DNA of 64,000 nucleotides from UBA7803 sp036381275 (GCA_036381275.1 DASVDC010000130.1:38723-102722); one strand, 5' to 3'. Counted from the stretch's first letter, positions 34,568 to 43,788 are shown. Program-made: numbers and translations. Notes: generated by a model not told the origin, from the sequence alone.

Positions 34568-35875
34568 TCACCGGTAGCCGTACGGGGCGTCGAGGTCGCG
34601 GTAGCGCTCGAGCAGCTCGCTCTGCCGGGTTTCCATCGGCATCCACTGCCCGTCGATCATCACCCGCTCCGCCCAGGTGGTCAGCTCGAGCGGGTCGCCG
34701 GTCCAGATCACCAGATCCGCCGGCGCTCCGACGGCGAGCGTGCCGGTGCCGGGCTGCAGGCCGAACACTTCCGCCGGCCGGCGGGTGATCGCAGCGAGCG
34801 CCGCCGGCCACGGCATCCCCTCGGCCACGGCGTTGCCGGCCACCTGCCGGATCAGCCGGGCGTTGTGGCTGTCCTCGGTGGTGAACACCACCGGCACGCC
34901 GGCTTCGTGCAGCAGCGCCGCGTTGTCCATGCGCGCGCCGAGCTGATCGAACGACAGCGGCAGGTTGTCCAGCACGTCGACGATCACCGGTACCCGGTCG
35001 GCGGCGAGCGCATCGGCGGCCCGCCACGCCTCGGCGCCGCCGAGGATCACCAGGCGCAGCCCGAAGTCCCGCGCCAGCGCCAGCGACTGCTCGATCTCGC
35101 TGGCCCGGTTCACCGCCAGCACCAGCGGCCGATCGGAGTCGAGGAATTCCTTCAGCGCCGTCAGCTCGCGGCGGGTGTACTCGCCTTCCTCCGGCTCGTA
35201 GCGGCTCGGGCGGAATTCGCGCGCGGCCGCCAGTCCCATCCGCAGCCGCTGGATCAGCGCCGCGCGGCTGCCGCCGGTGAAGTCCGCGCTGCCCGCGCCG
35301 ATGCTGCCGTACAGCGCGAGTCGCGGGCGCAGCAGCACGTCGTCGTCGGTCAGACGGATCGCGGCTCCCCAGCCGCTGAACGGGTCGTTGCCCGGCACCG
35401 GCGCGACGATCGCGCGCGTGATCCCGCCGGCGCGGTTCACCGGCAGCAGCGTCGACTGCGGGTTGATGCCGTACTGCACGTCGAACGCGGGGCCGAGCCG
35501 ATACGCCTCCTTGAGATCGTCCACCGCCGCGATGGCGACCCGCGCGTCCACCGTGCTCGCCTCGCCGCTGATCTCGACCAGGCCGAGCTGGGTGTGCGCG
35601 GCGATCAGTCCCGGCGTCACCACCTTGCCGCGCGCGTCGACCCGCTCGTAGCCGGCAGGCACATCGAGGCCCGCCCCGACGGCGGCGATGCGGCCGTCCC
35701 GGACCAGCACCGTCGCGTCCTGCAGCGGCGCCTCGCCCTCGAGCGTGTGCACCGTCCCGCCGACCACCGCGATACCCGCCGCCGACACCGCGACCGGCGC
35801 CGCCAACGCCGCGAGCCCCGCCACGACCCCGCGTAGGAGCGATCTCCCGATCGCGATTCCCGCACCCCGTCTCAT
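34568..35875 (-). CDS. Amidohydrolase-fold paralogue lacking metal ligands (probable pseudo-enzyme)
   Basis: A 435-residue exported protein of the amidohydrolase superfamily, last gene of a three-gene operon; ATG 35875 overlaps the previous stop as ATGA. The signal peptide is about 1-33 (LLRGVVAGLAALAAPVAVSA). The start of the fold, VVTPGLIAAHTQLGLVE, shows HTQ where active enzymes have HxH. The later His ligands are also replaced: VNRAS where the upstream paralogue has HNHCY, and ILGGAEAW where it has FHHAVEAY. The last Asp may remain in FTTEDSHNARL. The C-terminus (ADLVIWTGDPLEL, VMIDGQWMP) is normal. I infer a non-catalytic partner of the 35872 gene product, perhaps its hetero-subunit. Confidence 0.85.
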   Translation of the reverse strand: MRRGAGIAIGRSLLRGVVAGLAALAAPVAVSAAGIAVVGGTVHTLEGEAPLQDATVLVRDGRIAAVGAGLDVPAGYERVDARGKVVTPGLIAAHTQLGLVEISGEASTVDARVAIAAVDDLKEAYRLGPAFDVQYGINPQSTLLPVNRAGGITRAIVAPVPGNDPFSGWGAAIRLTDDDVLLRPRLALYGSIGAGSADFTGGSRAALIQRLRMGLAAAREFRPSRYEPEEGEYTRRELTALKEFLDSDRPLVLAVNRASEIEQSLALARDFGLRLVILGGAEAWRAADALAADRVPVIVDVLDNLPLSFDQLGARMDNAALLHEAGVPVVFTTEDSHNARLIRQVAGNAVAEGMPWPAALAAITRRPAEVFGLQPGTGTLAVGAPADLVIWTGDPLELTTWAERVMIDGQWMPMETRQSELLERYRDLDAPYGYR

Positions 35876-37263
35876 CGCACCCCCCGTGCCGTCTGCTCGA
35901 GATCGAAATCGGTCACCGGCTGACGGGCCGGGTCGCTGCGGTCGTAGTACTTGTAGCCGTCGATGTAGACCTGCTGGGGGCGGGCGTAGACGCTGAACGG
36001 GTTGCCGTTCCAGAGCACCAGATCGGCCGCCTTGCCGGGTTCGATCGTGCCCGTCTCGTCGTCGATGCCGAGCGCCCGCGCCGCGTTGCCGGTGATCCAT
36101 CGGATCGCGTGCTCCTCCGTCACCGGAATCCCGGCGCGGCGCGCGGCGGCCATCGACTTCGCCGCCTCCTGATTGAGGCGCTGGATGCCGCGCGCCGAAT
36201 CCGAATGCACGATCGCGCAGGCGCCGGCGCGGTCGACCAGCGCCACGTTCTCTTCGATGCCGTCGAAGGCTTCGAGCTTGAAGCCCCACCAGTCCGCCCA
36301 CATCGCGGCGCAGACGCCCTGCTCCGCGAGCAGATCGGCCACCTTGTACGCTTCCACCGCGTGATGGAACGCGGTGATCCGGTAGCCGAACTCCCGCGCC
36401 ACGTCGAGCATCACCGCCATCTCTTCGGCGCGGTAGCAGTGGTTGTGCACCAGGATCTCGCCGTCGAGCACGCCGACCAGCGTCTCCATCGCGAGATCCC
36501 GCTCCGGCGGCTCCTTCTTCCCGTCCTCGCCGTCGGCTTCGGCCGCCGCCCGCCGCTTCTCGCGGTACGCCTGCGCCTTCGCCCAGGCCGCCCGATAGCC
36601 GGCGACGTTACCCATCCGGGTGGACGGCGCCCGATCGCGCGAGCCGTAGACGCGCTTCGGATTCTCGCCGCAGGCCATCTTCAGCGAGTGGGGCGCGCCC
36701 GGGAACTTCATCGCCTGCACCGTCCGCGCCGGAACGTTCTTCACCGTGACGCCGCGGCCGCCGAACAGGTTCGCGCTGCCCGGCAGGATCTGCAGCGTGG
36801 TGACGCCGCCGGCGAGCGCAAGCGGAAACTGCGGGTCCTGCGGCCACACCGAGTGCTCCGCCCAGACTTCCGCCGTGTTCGGACTGGTCATCTCGTTGCC
36901 GTCCGCGGTGGCGTCGATCTCGGGCGACGGGTAGTCGCCGAGATGCGAATGGACGTCGATGATCCCCGGGGTCAACCATTTCCCTTCCGCATCCAGCACC
37001 CGCGCGCCGGGCGCGTCGACCCCGGCACCGACCGCGACGATGCGCCCGTCACGCAGGTGCACCGCGCCGCGCTCGATGCGTTCGCCCGTGCCGGTCAGGA
37101 TCGTCGCGTTGGTGATCAGGAGCTCCTCGGTCGGCCGCGGCCGGTAGGTCGACGCGTAGGGATCGCGTTCGCGGTCGGCCGCGTGCGACGCGGCGAGCGG
37201 CAATGCCGTGAGCAGCAGCGTGGCGCCCAGACGTCCGGCCGTCGCCGGTCGGCGGCGAATCAT
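35872..37263 (-). CDS. Periplasmic amidohydrolase with intact metal-binding motifs
   Basis: A 463-residue protein with a cleaved signal peptide (RLGATLLLTALPLAASHA). Metal-site motifs are complete: PGIIDVHSHLGDYP with HSH, ILVHNHCYRAEEM, TAFHHAVEAYKVA and CAIVHSDSARG with the catalytic Asp. The C-terminal beta-domain reads GTIEPGKAADLVLWNGNPF and QVYIDGYKYYDR. An insert at about 225-260 is rich in Glu/Lys/Ala. The ribosome-binding site GGAGG lies 6 nt before ATG 37263, and the ATG overlaps the preceding stop. The substrate is unknown; family members act on cyclic amides, dipeptides or related compounds. It is flanked by a degenerate paralogue and a dipeptidase-like amidohydrolase, so peptide or amide scavenging in the periplasm is plausible. 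Confidence 0.88.
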   Translation of the reverse strand: MIRRRPATAGRLGATLLLTALPLAASHAADRERDPYASTYRPRPTEELLITNATILTGTGERIERGAVHLRDGRIVAVGAGVDAPGARVLDAEGKWLTPGIIDVHSHLGDYPSPEIDATADGNEMTSPNTAEVWAEHSVWPQDPQFPLALAGGVTTLQILPGSANLFGGRGVTVKNVPARTVQAMKFPGAPHSLKMACGENPKRVYGSRDRAPSTRMGNVAGYRAAWAKAQAYREKRRAAAEADGEDGKKEPPERDLAMETLVGVLDGEILVHNHCYRAEEMAVMLDVAREFGYRITAFHHAVEAYKVADLLAEQGVCAAMWADWWGFKLEAFDGIEENVALVDRAGACAIVHSDSARGIQRLNQEAAKSMAAARRAGIPVTEEHAIRWITGNAARALGIDDETGTIEPGKAADLVLWNGNPFSVYARPQQVYIDGYKYYDRSDPARQPVTDFDLEQTARGVR

Positions 37264-38609
37264 CGCTCACCTCCGGCCTTCGGCTGATCGCGGCCGGAGG
37301 CCGCTCCCACAGCAGGAATCCGGTCGAAGCGGTGGACCTGGCCATCCTTCATCACGAAGTGCACTTTCCCGAACTGCGAGACGTCCTGCAGCGGATCCCC
37401 GGGCACCGCGATGATGTCGGCGAGCTTGCCGGGCTCGATGCTGCCGAGCCGCTCGGACTGATCGAGCAGCTCCGCCGCCGAACGGGTCGCGCTGACGATC
37501 GCCTCCATCGGCGGCATGCCCGCCTCGATCATCAGGCCGAACTCCTTCCAGTTCTCGCCGTGCGGAGAGACGCCGGTGTCCGTGCCGAACGCGATCTTGA
37601 CGCCCGCCCGGTACGCGCGGGCGAAGGTCTCCTGGATCTGCGGGCCGATTGCGGCCGCTTTCGGGCGCACCAGGTCGGAAAAGTATCCCGGCTCCTTGGC
37701 TTTGTCGGCGACGAACCGGCCGGCGAGGATCGTGGGCACGTACCAGGTGCCGCGCTCCTTCATCAGCCGGATCACCTCGTCGGTCATGTAGGTGCCGTGC
37801 TCGATCGAATCGACGCCGCCGAGCACCGCGCGCTTCATCCCTTCGGTGCCGTGCGCGTGCGCGGCGACCCGGAAGCCGTAATCGTGCGCGGCCGCCACCA
37901 CGGCCTCGATCTCGGCGATTCGGAACTGCGGGTTCTGGCCGCTGCGCGCCTGGCTCAGCACGCCGCCGGTGGCGGTGATCTTGATCAGGTCCGCGCCGGC
38001 CTTGTAGCGCGCGCGCACCGCCTTCCAGGCCTCGTCGGGGCTGTTCACCACGCCCTCGTCGGGGCCCGGATCGTAGCCGAGCTCGAGGCTGCGGCCGTTG
38101 CTCGGATCGGCGTGCCCGCCGGTGGTCGCGATGGATTTGCCGGCGGTGAACACCCGCGGGCCCGGCACCAGCCCCTCGGCGATCGCCCTGCGCAGCGATT
38201 GCGCGAGCCCGTGATCGGTGCCGAGATCACGCACCGTGGTGAAACCCGCGTCGAGCGTGCGCCGCGCGTATACGACCGAGCGGTACGCGGCGTCCTGAGG
38301 ATCGAGGGTGAAGCGCTCGAGCTGCCCTTCCGGCGACGTCTGGCCGTCCATGTGCACGTGCATGTCGATCCAGCCCGGCATCACGGTGGCGGTGCTGAGG
38401 TCGACCACACGGTCGCCGGCGACGAACCCCGGCTCGACCCGCCGGATCTCGTTGCCCTCCACCACGATGGACTGCCGCTCGAGCACCCGGCCGGCGTTCA
38501 CGTCGATCAGGCGTCCGGCATGAATCACCGTTTCCGCCGACACGGACACCGCGCCGGCCGCGAGCAGCCCGGCCAGCAGCCAGCACGGAATCCTCCTCAC
38601 CCTCCTCAT
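37260..38609 (-). CDS. Amidohydrolase, Xaa-Arg/Lys dipeptidase-like, with REP-encoded C-terminal tail
   Basis: A 449-residue exported metal-dependent hydrolase. The signal peptide is followed by the N-terminal beta-domain. Metal motifs are MPGWIDMHVHMDG, the carbamylated-lysine motif ADLIKITATGG, RVAAHAHGTEGM, SIEHGTYM and IAFGTDTGVSPHG. This combination resembles the Cc2672/Sgx9260 group of carboxydipeptidases for L-Xaa-L-Arg/Lys. The last residues VGAASGRDQPKAGGER are encoded by a REP half-site (37286-37312) plus the next gene's ribosome-binding site. The stop overlaps the ATG of the next gene (ATGA). It is the first gene of the three-amidohydrolase operon. Confidence 0.9.
   Translation of the reverse strand: MRRVRRIPCWLLAGLLAAGAVSVSAETVIHAGRLIDVNAGRVLERQSIVVEGNEIRRVEPGFVAGDRVVDLSTATVMPGWIDMHVHMDGQTSPEGQLERFTLDPQDAAYRSVVYARRTLDAGFTTVRDLGTDHGLAQSLRRAIAEGLVPGPRVFTAGKSIATTGGHADPSNGRSLELGYDPGPDEGVVNSPDEAWKAVRARYKAGADLIKITATGGVLSQARSGQNPQFRIAEIEAVVAAAHDYGFRVAAHAHGTEGMKRAVLGGVDSIEHGTYMTDEVIRLMKERGTWYVPTILAGRFVADKAKEPGYFSDLVRPKAAAIGPQIQETFARAYRAGVKIAFGTDTGVSPHGENWKEFGLMIEAGMPPMEAIVSATRSAAELLDQSERLGSIEPGKLADIIAVPGDPLQDVSQFGKVHFVMKDGQVHRFDRIPAVGAASGRDQPKAGGER
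37286..37312 (-). repeat. REP half-site inside a coding 3' end
   Basis: GATCGCGGCCGGAGGCCGCT followed by CCCACAG, identical in core to the other REP copies. Read on the minus strand it encodes VGAASGRDQ at the end of the amidohydrolase. Confidence 0.9.
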
Positions 38610-38716
38610 GGCACCTCCCGGCGCAATCGAAAGCCGCGATGGTAACGGACCCGGCGCGCTTGTGCAGGGGGCGATCCGGTTGGGATAATGCGGAGTTTCG
38701 TTTTCCAGGAGCTGCC

Positions 38717-39670
38717 GTGGCCGAAGCCGTATCCGAGATACAACGGATCACCGAGTCCGTCGCCACGATCAAGGCCGAGCTCGAGGCGCACCGCTACATC
38801 TGCAGCGACCAGATCGCGACGGCCGTGTACCTCGCGTTCCACCTGCGCAAGCCGATCCTGATCGAAGGGCCGCCGGGCGTGGGCAAGACCGAGCTGGCGA
38901 AGACCACCGCCGAGATGTTCGCGCTGCCGCTGATCCGGCTGCAGTGCTACGAGGGCCTCGACGAGGCGAAGGCGATCTACGAGTGGAAGTACGGCAAGCA
39001 GCTCCTGTACACCCAGGTCCTGAAGGAAACGCTGGACGAGGTGCTGCAGGGGGCCAAGGGCTTCGCCGACTCGGTCAACCGCCTGCACGAGTTCGGCGAC
39101 ATCTTCTTCTCGGAGGAATTCCTCGAGCCGCGGCCGCTCCTGAAGGCGCTGAAGGCCGAGAACGGCTGCGTGCTGCTGATCGACGAGGTCGACAAGTCCG
39201 ACCACGAATTCGAGTCGCTGCTGCTCGAGATGCTCTCCGACTTCCAGGTGTCGATTCCCGAGATCGGCACCGTGAAGGCGGTGCGCGAGCCGCCGATGGT
39301 GTTCCTCACCAGCAACAACACGCGCGAGATCTCCGATGCGCTGAAGCGCCGCTGCCTGCACCTGTACATCCCGTTCCCGGACGTGGATCTCGAGCAGCGC
39401 ATCATCCAGGCCCGTGTCCCGCACATCCCGCCGGAGCTGCGCCGCCAGCTCGTCGCGTTCATTCACGAGCTGCGCGAGATGGACCTGAAGAAGGTCCCGG
39501 CGATCAGCGAGACCATCGACTGGGCCCGTACGCTGCTGCTGCTGCACACCGAGACCCTCGATCCGGGGCTCGTGCGCGACACCTTGAACGTGATCCTGAA
39601 GTTCCAGGAAGACATCGAGAACGTGCGCGCGGAGCTGCCGGCGCTGACCAGCAAGGTGGTGAAGAACTGA
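38717..39670 (+). CDS. MoxR-family AAA+ ATPase
   Basis: A 317-residue cytosolic AAA+ ATPase. I choose GTG 38717 with AGGAG 5 nt upstream (MAEAVSEIQRITES). Walker A is GPPGVGKTEL, Walker B is CVLLIDEVDKSD, sensor 1 is VFLTSNNTREIS, and the arginine-finger region is ALKRRCLHLYIPFPD. MoxR ATPases act with VWA proteins as metal-insertion or complex-assembly chaperones. The downstream gene, separated by a REP pair, encodes a CoxE-like VWA protein. Together they match the CoxD/CoxE type of pair; the client is not encoded here. Confidence 0.93.
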   Translation: MAEAVSEIQRITESVATIKAELEAHRYICSDQIATAVYLAFHLRKPILIEGPPGVGKTELAKTTAEMFALPLIRLQCYEGLDEAKAIYEWKYGKQLLYTQVLKETLDEVLQGAKGFADSVNRLHEFGDIFFSEEFLEPRPLLKALKAENGCVLLIDEVDKSDHEFESLLLEMLSDFQVSIPEIGTVKAVREPPMVFLTSNNTREISDALKRRCLHLYIPFPDVDLEQRIIQARVPHIPPELRRQLVAFIHELREMDLKKVPAISETIDWARTLLLLHTETLDPGLVRDTLNVILKFQEDIENVRAELPALTSKVVKN

Positions 39671-39681
39671 GCCAGGTTTCA

Positions 39682-39747
39682 CTGTGGGAGCGGCCTCCGG
39701 CCGCGAACAGCCGGCCTTCTGTTCGCGGCCGGAGGCCGCTCCCACAG
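39682..39747. repeat. REP inverted pair between moxR-like and VWA genes
   Basis: A 27-bp arm from CTGTGGGAGCGGCC (39682-39708), a 12-nt spacer, and the perfect inverse (39721-39747). It sits inside a co-directional gene pair, so it may act as an mRNA-stability or attenuation hairpin. Confidence 0.92.
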
Positions 39748-39778
39748 ATGCCGAGCCGGCCCCACATACGCTGAACCG

Positions 39779-41281
39779 ATGGACCGCACCCTCACCAACT
39801 TCATCCGCGCGCTGCGCAACTCGAACGTGCGCATCTCGACGGCGGAAACGCTCGACGCGTTCGCGGCGGTCGAGCTGGTCGGTTACGAGGACCGCGCGGC
39901 GCTGAAGCGCTCGCTCGCGCTGGTGCTGCCGAAGACGGCGGACGAGAAGGCGGCGTTCGATCTGTGCTTCGACCGCTTCTTCGCAGTGGAGGACCTGAGC
40001 GGGCAGCGCCCCGACCAGGAGCCCGAGCACGACGGCACCGAACCCGACGACGCTGACGGGGGTGACGGCGACGGCGGCCAGGGGGCCGGCGGCGAGCGTC
40101 AGCCGGGCGAGCCCCCGGCGCAGCGCAGGAAGAAGAAGAAAGCCAAGAGCGCGCGGGTGCAGCCGCAGGCCGAGGACGCGGAGGAGGAAGACCTCGGCCC
40201 CGGCGCGATGGCCGACGCCCAGTCGGCGCTCGGGCGGCTCCTGATGCACGACTCCAAGGTGGAGCTGTCGATGGCGATGGCCCGGGCGGGCGAAGCCGTC
40301 GACGTGCGCCAGATTCAGGTGTTCACCCAGAAGGGGCTCTACACCCGGCGCATTCTCGAGGAGATGGGGCTCGGCGAGCTGAACCGGGAGATCTCGGGGC
40401 TGCGACAGAGCCGGCGGGTACCGGAGCGGCGGCTCGGCCAGGAGCTCACGCGCCGGCGCGAGTGGCTGCGCGAGCAGGTCCGCGACTACGTCGAGCGCCA
40501 GTTCCTGCTGCACGCGGATGCCACCGGGAAGCGGCTGCGCGAGGAGCTGCTGCGCAAGGTGAAGCTGTCGAACGTCGAGCAGCGCAACTTCCGCCTGATC
40601 CAGGAAGTGGTGCTGAAGATGGCGAAGAAGCTGACCGCGCTGCACTCGCGGCGCAAGAAGGTGTTCAAGCGCGGTCAGCTCAACGTCCCGAGGACGCTGC
40701 GCCACAACATGGCCTACGACGGCTCGATCTTCGAGCTGCACTGGAAGTCGGTGAAGGTGGACCGGCCCAAGGTGTTCGCGATCTGCGACGTATCGGGCTC
40801 GGTCGCCGCCTACGCCCGCTTCATGCTGATGTTCCTGTACAGCCTCGAAGAGGTGATGCCGAAGGTTCGCTCGTTCGCGTTCTCGTCGGATCTCGCCGAG
40901 GTGACCGAGCTCTTCGAGCGCAACGGCATCGAGGACGCGATCGCGAAAACGCTGCGCGACTACTCCGGCGGCTCGACCGACTACGGGCAGGCGTTCAGCG
41001 ACTTCAAGCGGCTGTGCCTGGACGACGTCGACAACCGCACCACGATCATCATCCTGGGGGATGCGCGCAACAACTACGGCGATCCGCGCGCCGAGATCCT
41101 CAAGGAGATGTACGACCGGTGCAAACGGCTGATCTGGCTGAATCCGGAGTCGCGCAACTCCTGGTTCGTCGGCGACTCGGAGATGCGCCGCTACATGGCC
41201 TACTGCCACCAGGCCGACGAATGCAACAGCCTGATGCACCTCGAGCGCATCGTCGGCAATCTGCTGCGGACCGTGACCTGA
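39779..41281 (+). CDS. VWA domain-containing CoxE-like protein
   Basis: A 500-residue protein. The N-terminal helical part (NFIRALRNSNVRISTAETLDAF, LALVLPKTADEKAAFDLCFDRFF) is typical of CoxE-like proteins. A low-complexity acidic/Gly segment (about 80-140) is followed by a basic stretch. The VWA domain lies at about 330-490 with MIDAS motif FAICDVSGSVAAYARF, the Thr in YSGGSTDYGQAF and IIILGDARNN. There is no signal peptide. It follows the MoxR-like ATPase 108 bp downstream and probably works with it in assembly of a metalloenzyme or membrane complex. Confidence 0.92.
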   Translation: MDRTLTNFIRALRNSNVRISTAETLDAFAAVELVGYEDRAALKRSLALVLPKTADEKAAFDLCFDRFFAVEDLSGQRPDQEPEHDGTEPDDADGGDGDGGQGAGGERQPGEPPAQRRKKKKAKSARVQPQAEDAEEEDLGPGAMADAQSALGRLLMHDSKVELSMAMARAGEAVDVRQIQVFTQKGLYTRRILEEMGLGELNREISGLRQSRRVPERRLGQELTRRREWLREQVRDYVERQFLLHADATGKRLREELLRKVKLSNVEQRNFRLIQEVVLKMAKKLTALHSRRKKVFKRGQLNVPRTLRHNMAYDGSIFELHWKSVKVDRPKVFAICDVSGSVAAYARFMLMFLYSLEEVMPKVRSFAFSSDLAEVTELFERNGIEDAIAKTLRDYSGGSTDYGQAFSDFKRLCLDDVDNRTTIIILGDARNNYGDPRAEILKEMYDRCKRLIWLNPESRNSWFVGDSEMRRYMAYCHQADECNSLMHLERIVGNLLRTVT

Positions 41282-41283
41282 CG

Positions 41284-41346
41284 CTGTGGGAGCGGCCTCC
41301 GGCCGCGATCACCAGCAGCATTCGCGGTCGGAGGCCGCTCCCACAG
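41284..41346. repeat. REP inverted pair
   Basis: CTGTGGGAGCGGCCTCCGGC-type arm (41284-41309) and inverted arm (41321-41346) with one mismatch (GGTCGG for GGCCGG), immediately after the VWA stop at 41281 and before the convergent EF-hand gene. Confidence 0.92.
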
Positions 41347-41358
41347 GGATAGGGGTCG

Positions 41359-43590
41359 TCATTGCGCCGGCGGCGCTTCGGTCTCCTCACTCGGCGAGAT
41401 CAGCACTTCGAAGCCCGGCCGGCTGCCGGCGGGGTCGCCGAACGCGCCGTTGGTGAGCCAGCGAATCACGCCGAAGTCGTTCAGCAGGCTGTACACGAAA
41501 CCGATGACGACGACCGTCGCGACCAGCTTCGGCCACGCCGCCGGCCGCTGACCGAACCGGTCGCCGAGCGCGATCTTCGCGCCGCGGGGCAACTTCGCGA
41601 CGCGGGTCAGGCTCTCGCCGAACGGCACGTTGAGCCGCGCCCGTGCATTCACCGCCCAGCCGTTCGCATCGAGGATCGGCCCCAGGTTGCGTTTGCGCAG
41701 CTTCAGCCAGGCGATCAGCACCGACGGTCCGGAGACGATCAGCACCAGCGCGGCGAGCGCGATGCAGAGCTGCCAGAACGGCAGGCGCATCAGGCCGCTG
41801 CCGTAGCCGGCGATCGCGGCGGTCGCGGTCGCGAGCGCGCCGAACGCGACGCCGAGCGCCGCGACGGTGCCGACGTCGATCCGCTTCGGTTCGGCCGTCG
41901 CCTGGTCGACGTTCGCGACCGCGGCGGCGGTCGACTCGAGCTTCTGCGACGTCGCCGCATCGGCGGCGGCCGCGCGCTTCGCGACTTGCTCCTCGATGAA
42001 CCGCACGAGCTTCTTGTACGGCGCCCAGAAGGCCTGACGCAAGCTGATCGGGTTGTCGACGATCTTCGTGATCGTCGCGTCCCAGTCGCGGCCGTCGCGA
42101 TCGTAGAAGATGCCGTTGCGGCCGACCATCAGGTTGTCGGAATCGCCGTTCGTCACGGCGGCGACGATCTGCCGGCTCTCGCCGGTCGCGCGGCGCACGC
42201 AGTCGCAGTAGAGCAGGTAGGTACCGGCCATCGCGACCATCGGGGCGGACTTGGCCGCGTCGTCGACCAGCAGGGTCAGGTCGCAGCTTCGTTGATCGAT
42301 GTAGAGCGTGCCGGCCTGGAAGATCGCGCGCGACTCACCGCTGTAGAAATGCCTGAAGTTGACGAAGTTCTCGCAGAGGAGCTTCAGATAGCGGCAGTAG
42401 CGCACCAGCCGGTCGACGCCGTCGATGGCCTCAGCGGTGCCCGACTCGGCCAGGTCGCGGTCGATCAGCGCCCGCAGCGCACCGACCGCATCGCTCACGG
42501 GAATCTCGCGCACCCGCTCGGGCGCGAGCTGCGCGAGGGGCGAAGCCGCAACCGCTTCGCTCCAGGCCGCGAACGGCGCGAGCTTCGCTTCGAGCGCGCG
42601 CCAGTCCTCCCGCGTGAGCTCGCTGCGCTCACCGAGGAGCGGCACGACCACCGTCGCCCGGAACGTCTCGATCCGTTCTTCCCAGGCGGGATTGATGCCG
42701 CTGGTCAGCGGCAGCGGCCGATCGGGTTCGACCCGCGCCAGCGGCAACGCGGCGATTTCCGCCGCGGACGGGTCGAGCTCTGCCGACGCGAACGCGGTGA
42801 ACTTCTCCTCGGTGCCGTTCACCGTGGCGGCCGCGCGCCGGTCGAACTCCGCGAGCCGGCAGCGGGTGAAGTAATCGGTGATCTTCGTGCGCACGGCGGC
42901 GAGGGCCGCCGCGGCGTCGGCCGTGCGCTCACCGAGCACGCGAACCGCCGGATCGGCCTCCGCGGTGGCGAGCCGCTCGGCGAGCGCAGCGGCCTCGGCC
43001 AGGAAGCGATCCAGCTTCTCGGCGGAAACGCCGGGTTTGCCGGACAGGTCGAGGTCCGCGCCCAGGCATGCGATCACGTCGTCGATCAACGCCTGCACGG
43101 CCTCGTTGCCGTCGGCCGCATCGTGCGTGACGATGCCGTCGCCGTTGAACGGCATCTGCGCGAAGCGCTCGCGCGCTTCCGTCGTCTCCGCAACGCTCAG
43201 CGACTCGGCGCCGGGGCGGCCGAGCAGCTCGAGCACGTGCCGGGCCGCCTCCCGCATCTGCACGCCTTCGGGGGTGGAATCGTCGATCGCCGCGAGCGGC
43301 AGGGCTTCGGGCGGGTTCACCAGGTCGTCGGGGTTCTTCAGGTGCGCGCCCGCCCACTTGATCGCCCCGATCAGCTCCATCGCGCGGATCCGCCCATCGC
43401 CGTCGGAGTCGATCAGCTCGAGGGTCCGCTGGTCGAAGTGCAGCCCGTGAACCGGGCACGCGAGCGCGGCCCAGAGCTTCTGATCGAGCTGATCGAGCGC
43501 GAGGAGATCGGCCCCGGAGGTGAGCGCCACCTGCTCGAAGTCGCCTGCGCGGAAGAAGGCCCAGGTGTGCCCGGCGGACGGATCTGCCAC
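41359..43590 (-). CDS. Large membrane protein with N-terminal EF-hand
   Basis: A 743-residue protein of unknown function. I choose GTG 43590 because AGGAG lies 8 nt upstream and the frame further up runs into REP sequence. It has a canonical calcium-binding EF-hand loop D61-S-D63-G-D65-G-R-I68-R-A-M-E72 and a weaker second one (FNGDGIVTHDAAD, about 165-180). The long middle region is helical. Three hydrophobic segments lie near the C-terminus (VAALGVAFGALATATAAIAG; LCIALAALVLIVSGPSVLIA; LVATVVVIGFVYSLL). No signal peptide is seen. It is convergent with the VWA gene. Calcium-responsive membrane function is an inference from the loop only. Confidence 0.8.
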   Translation of the reverse strand: MADPSAGHTWAFFRAGDFEQVALTSGADLLALDQLDQKLWAALACPVHGLHFDQRTLELIDSDGDGRIRAMELIGAIKWAGAHLKNPDDLVNPPEALPLAAIDDSTPEGVQMREAARHVLELLGRPGAESLSVAETTEARERFAQMPFNGDGIVTHDAADGNEAVQALIDDVIACLGADLDLSGKPGVSAEKLDRFLAEAAALAERLATAEADPAVRVLGERTADAAAALAAVRTKITDYFTRCRLAEFDRRAAATVNGTEEKFTAFASAELDPSAAEIAALPLARVEPDRPLPLTSGINPAWEERIETFRATVVVPLLGERSELTREDWRALEAKLAPFAAWSEAVAASPLAQLAPERVREIPVSDAVGALRALIDRDLAESGTAEAIDGVDRLVRYCRYLKLLCENFVNFRHFYSGESRAIFQAGTLYIDQRSCDLTLLVDDAAKSAPMVAMAGTYLLYCDCVRRATGESRQIVAAVTNGDSDNLMVGRNGIFYDRDGRDWDATITKIVDNPISLRQAFWAPYKKLVRFIEEQVAKRAAAADAATSQKLESTAAAVANVDQATAEPKRIDVGTVAALGVAFGALATATAAIAGYGSGLMRLPFWQLCIALAALVLIVSGPSVLIAWLKLRKRNLGPILDANGWAVNARARLNVPFGESLTRVAKLPRGAKIALGDRFGQRPAAWPKLVATVVVIGFVYSLLNDFGVIRWLTNGAFGDPAGSRPGFEVLISPSEETEAPPAQ

Positions 43591-43747
43591 GAGCGCAACT
43601 CCTGTTTTTCTGTGTTGTCGGAGGCTGCCCCGAGCAGCCGCGAGGCCATTATAGACAGGCGGCGAAACGGCAGACCAGATGGCCGCGCGGCCCGACACGT
43701 CGAGCCACGGGGCCGGCAGCCATCCCTGGATAGGGGCGCGGTCTCCC

Positions 43748-43785
43748 GCCGCGATCTTCCGATCGCGGCCGGAGGCCGCTCCCAT
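43748..43785. repeat. Single REP half-site with adjoining hairpin
   Basis: GATCGCGGCCGGAGGCCGCT followed by CCCAT (43761-43785). GCCGCGATC-TTCC-GATCGCGGC (43748-43769) forms a small stem with it. It lies in the gap between receptor 6 and the EF-hand gene. Confidence 0.85.
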
Positions 43786-43788
43786 GGC

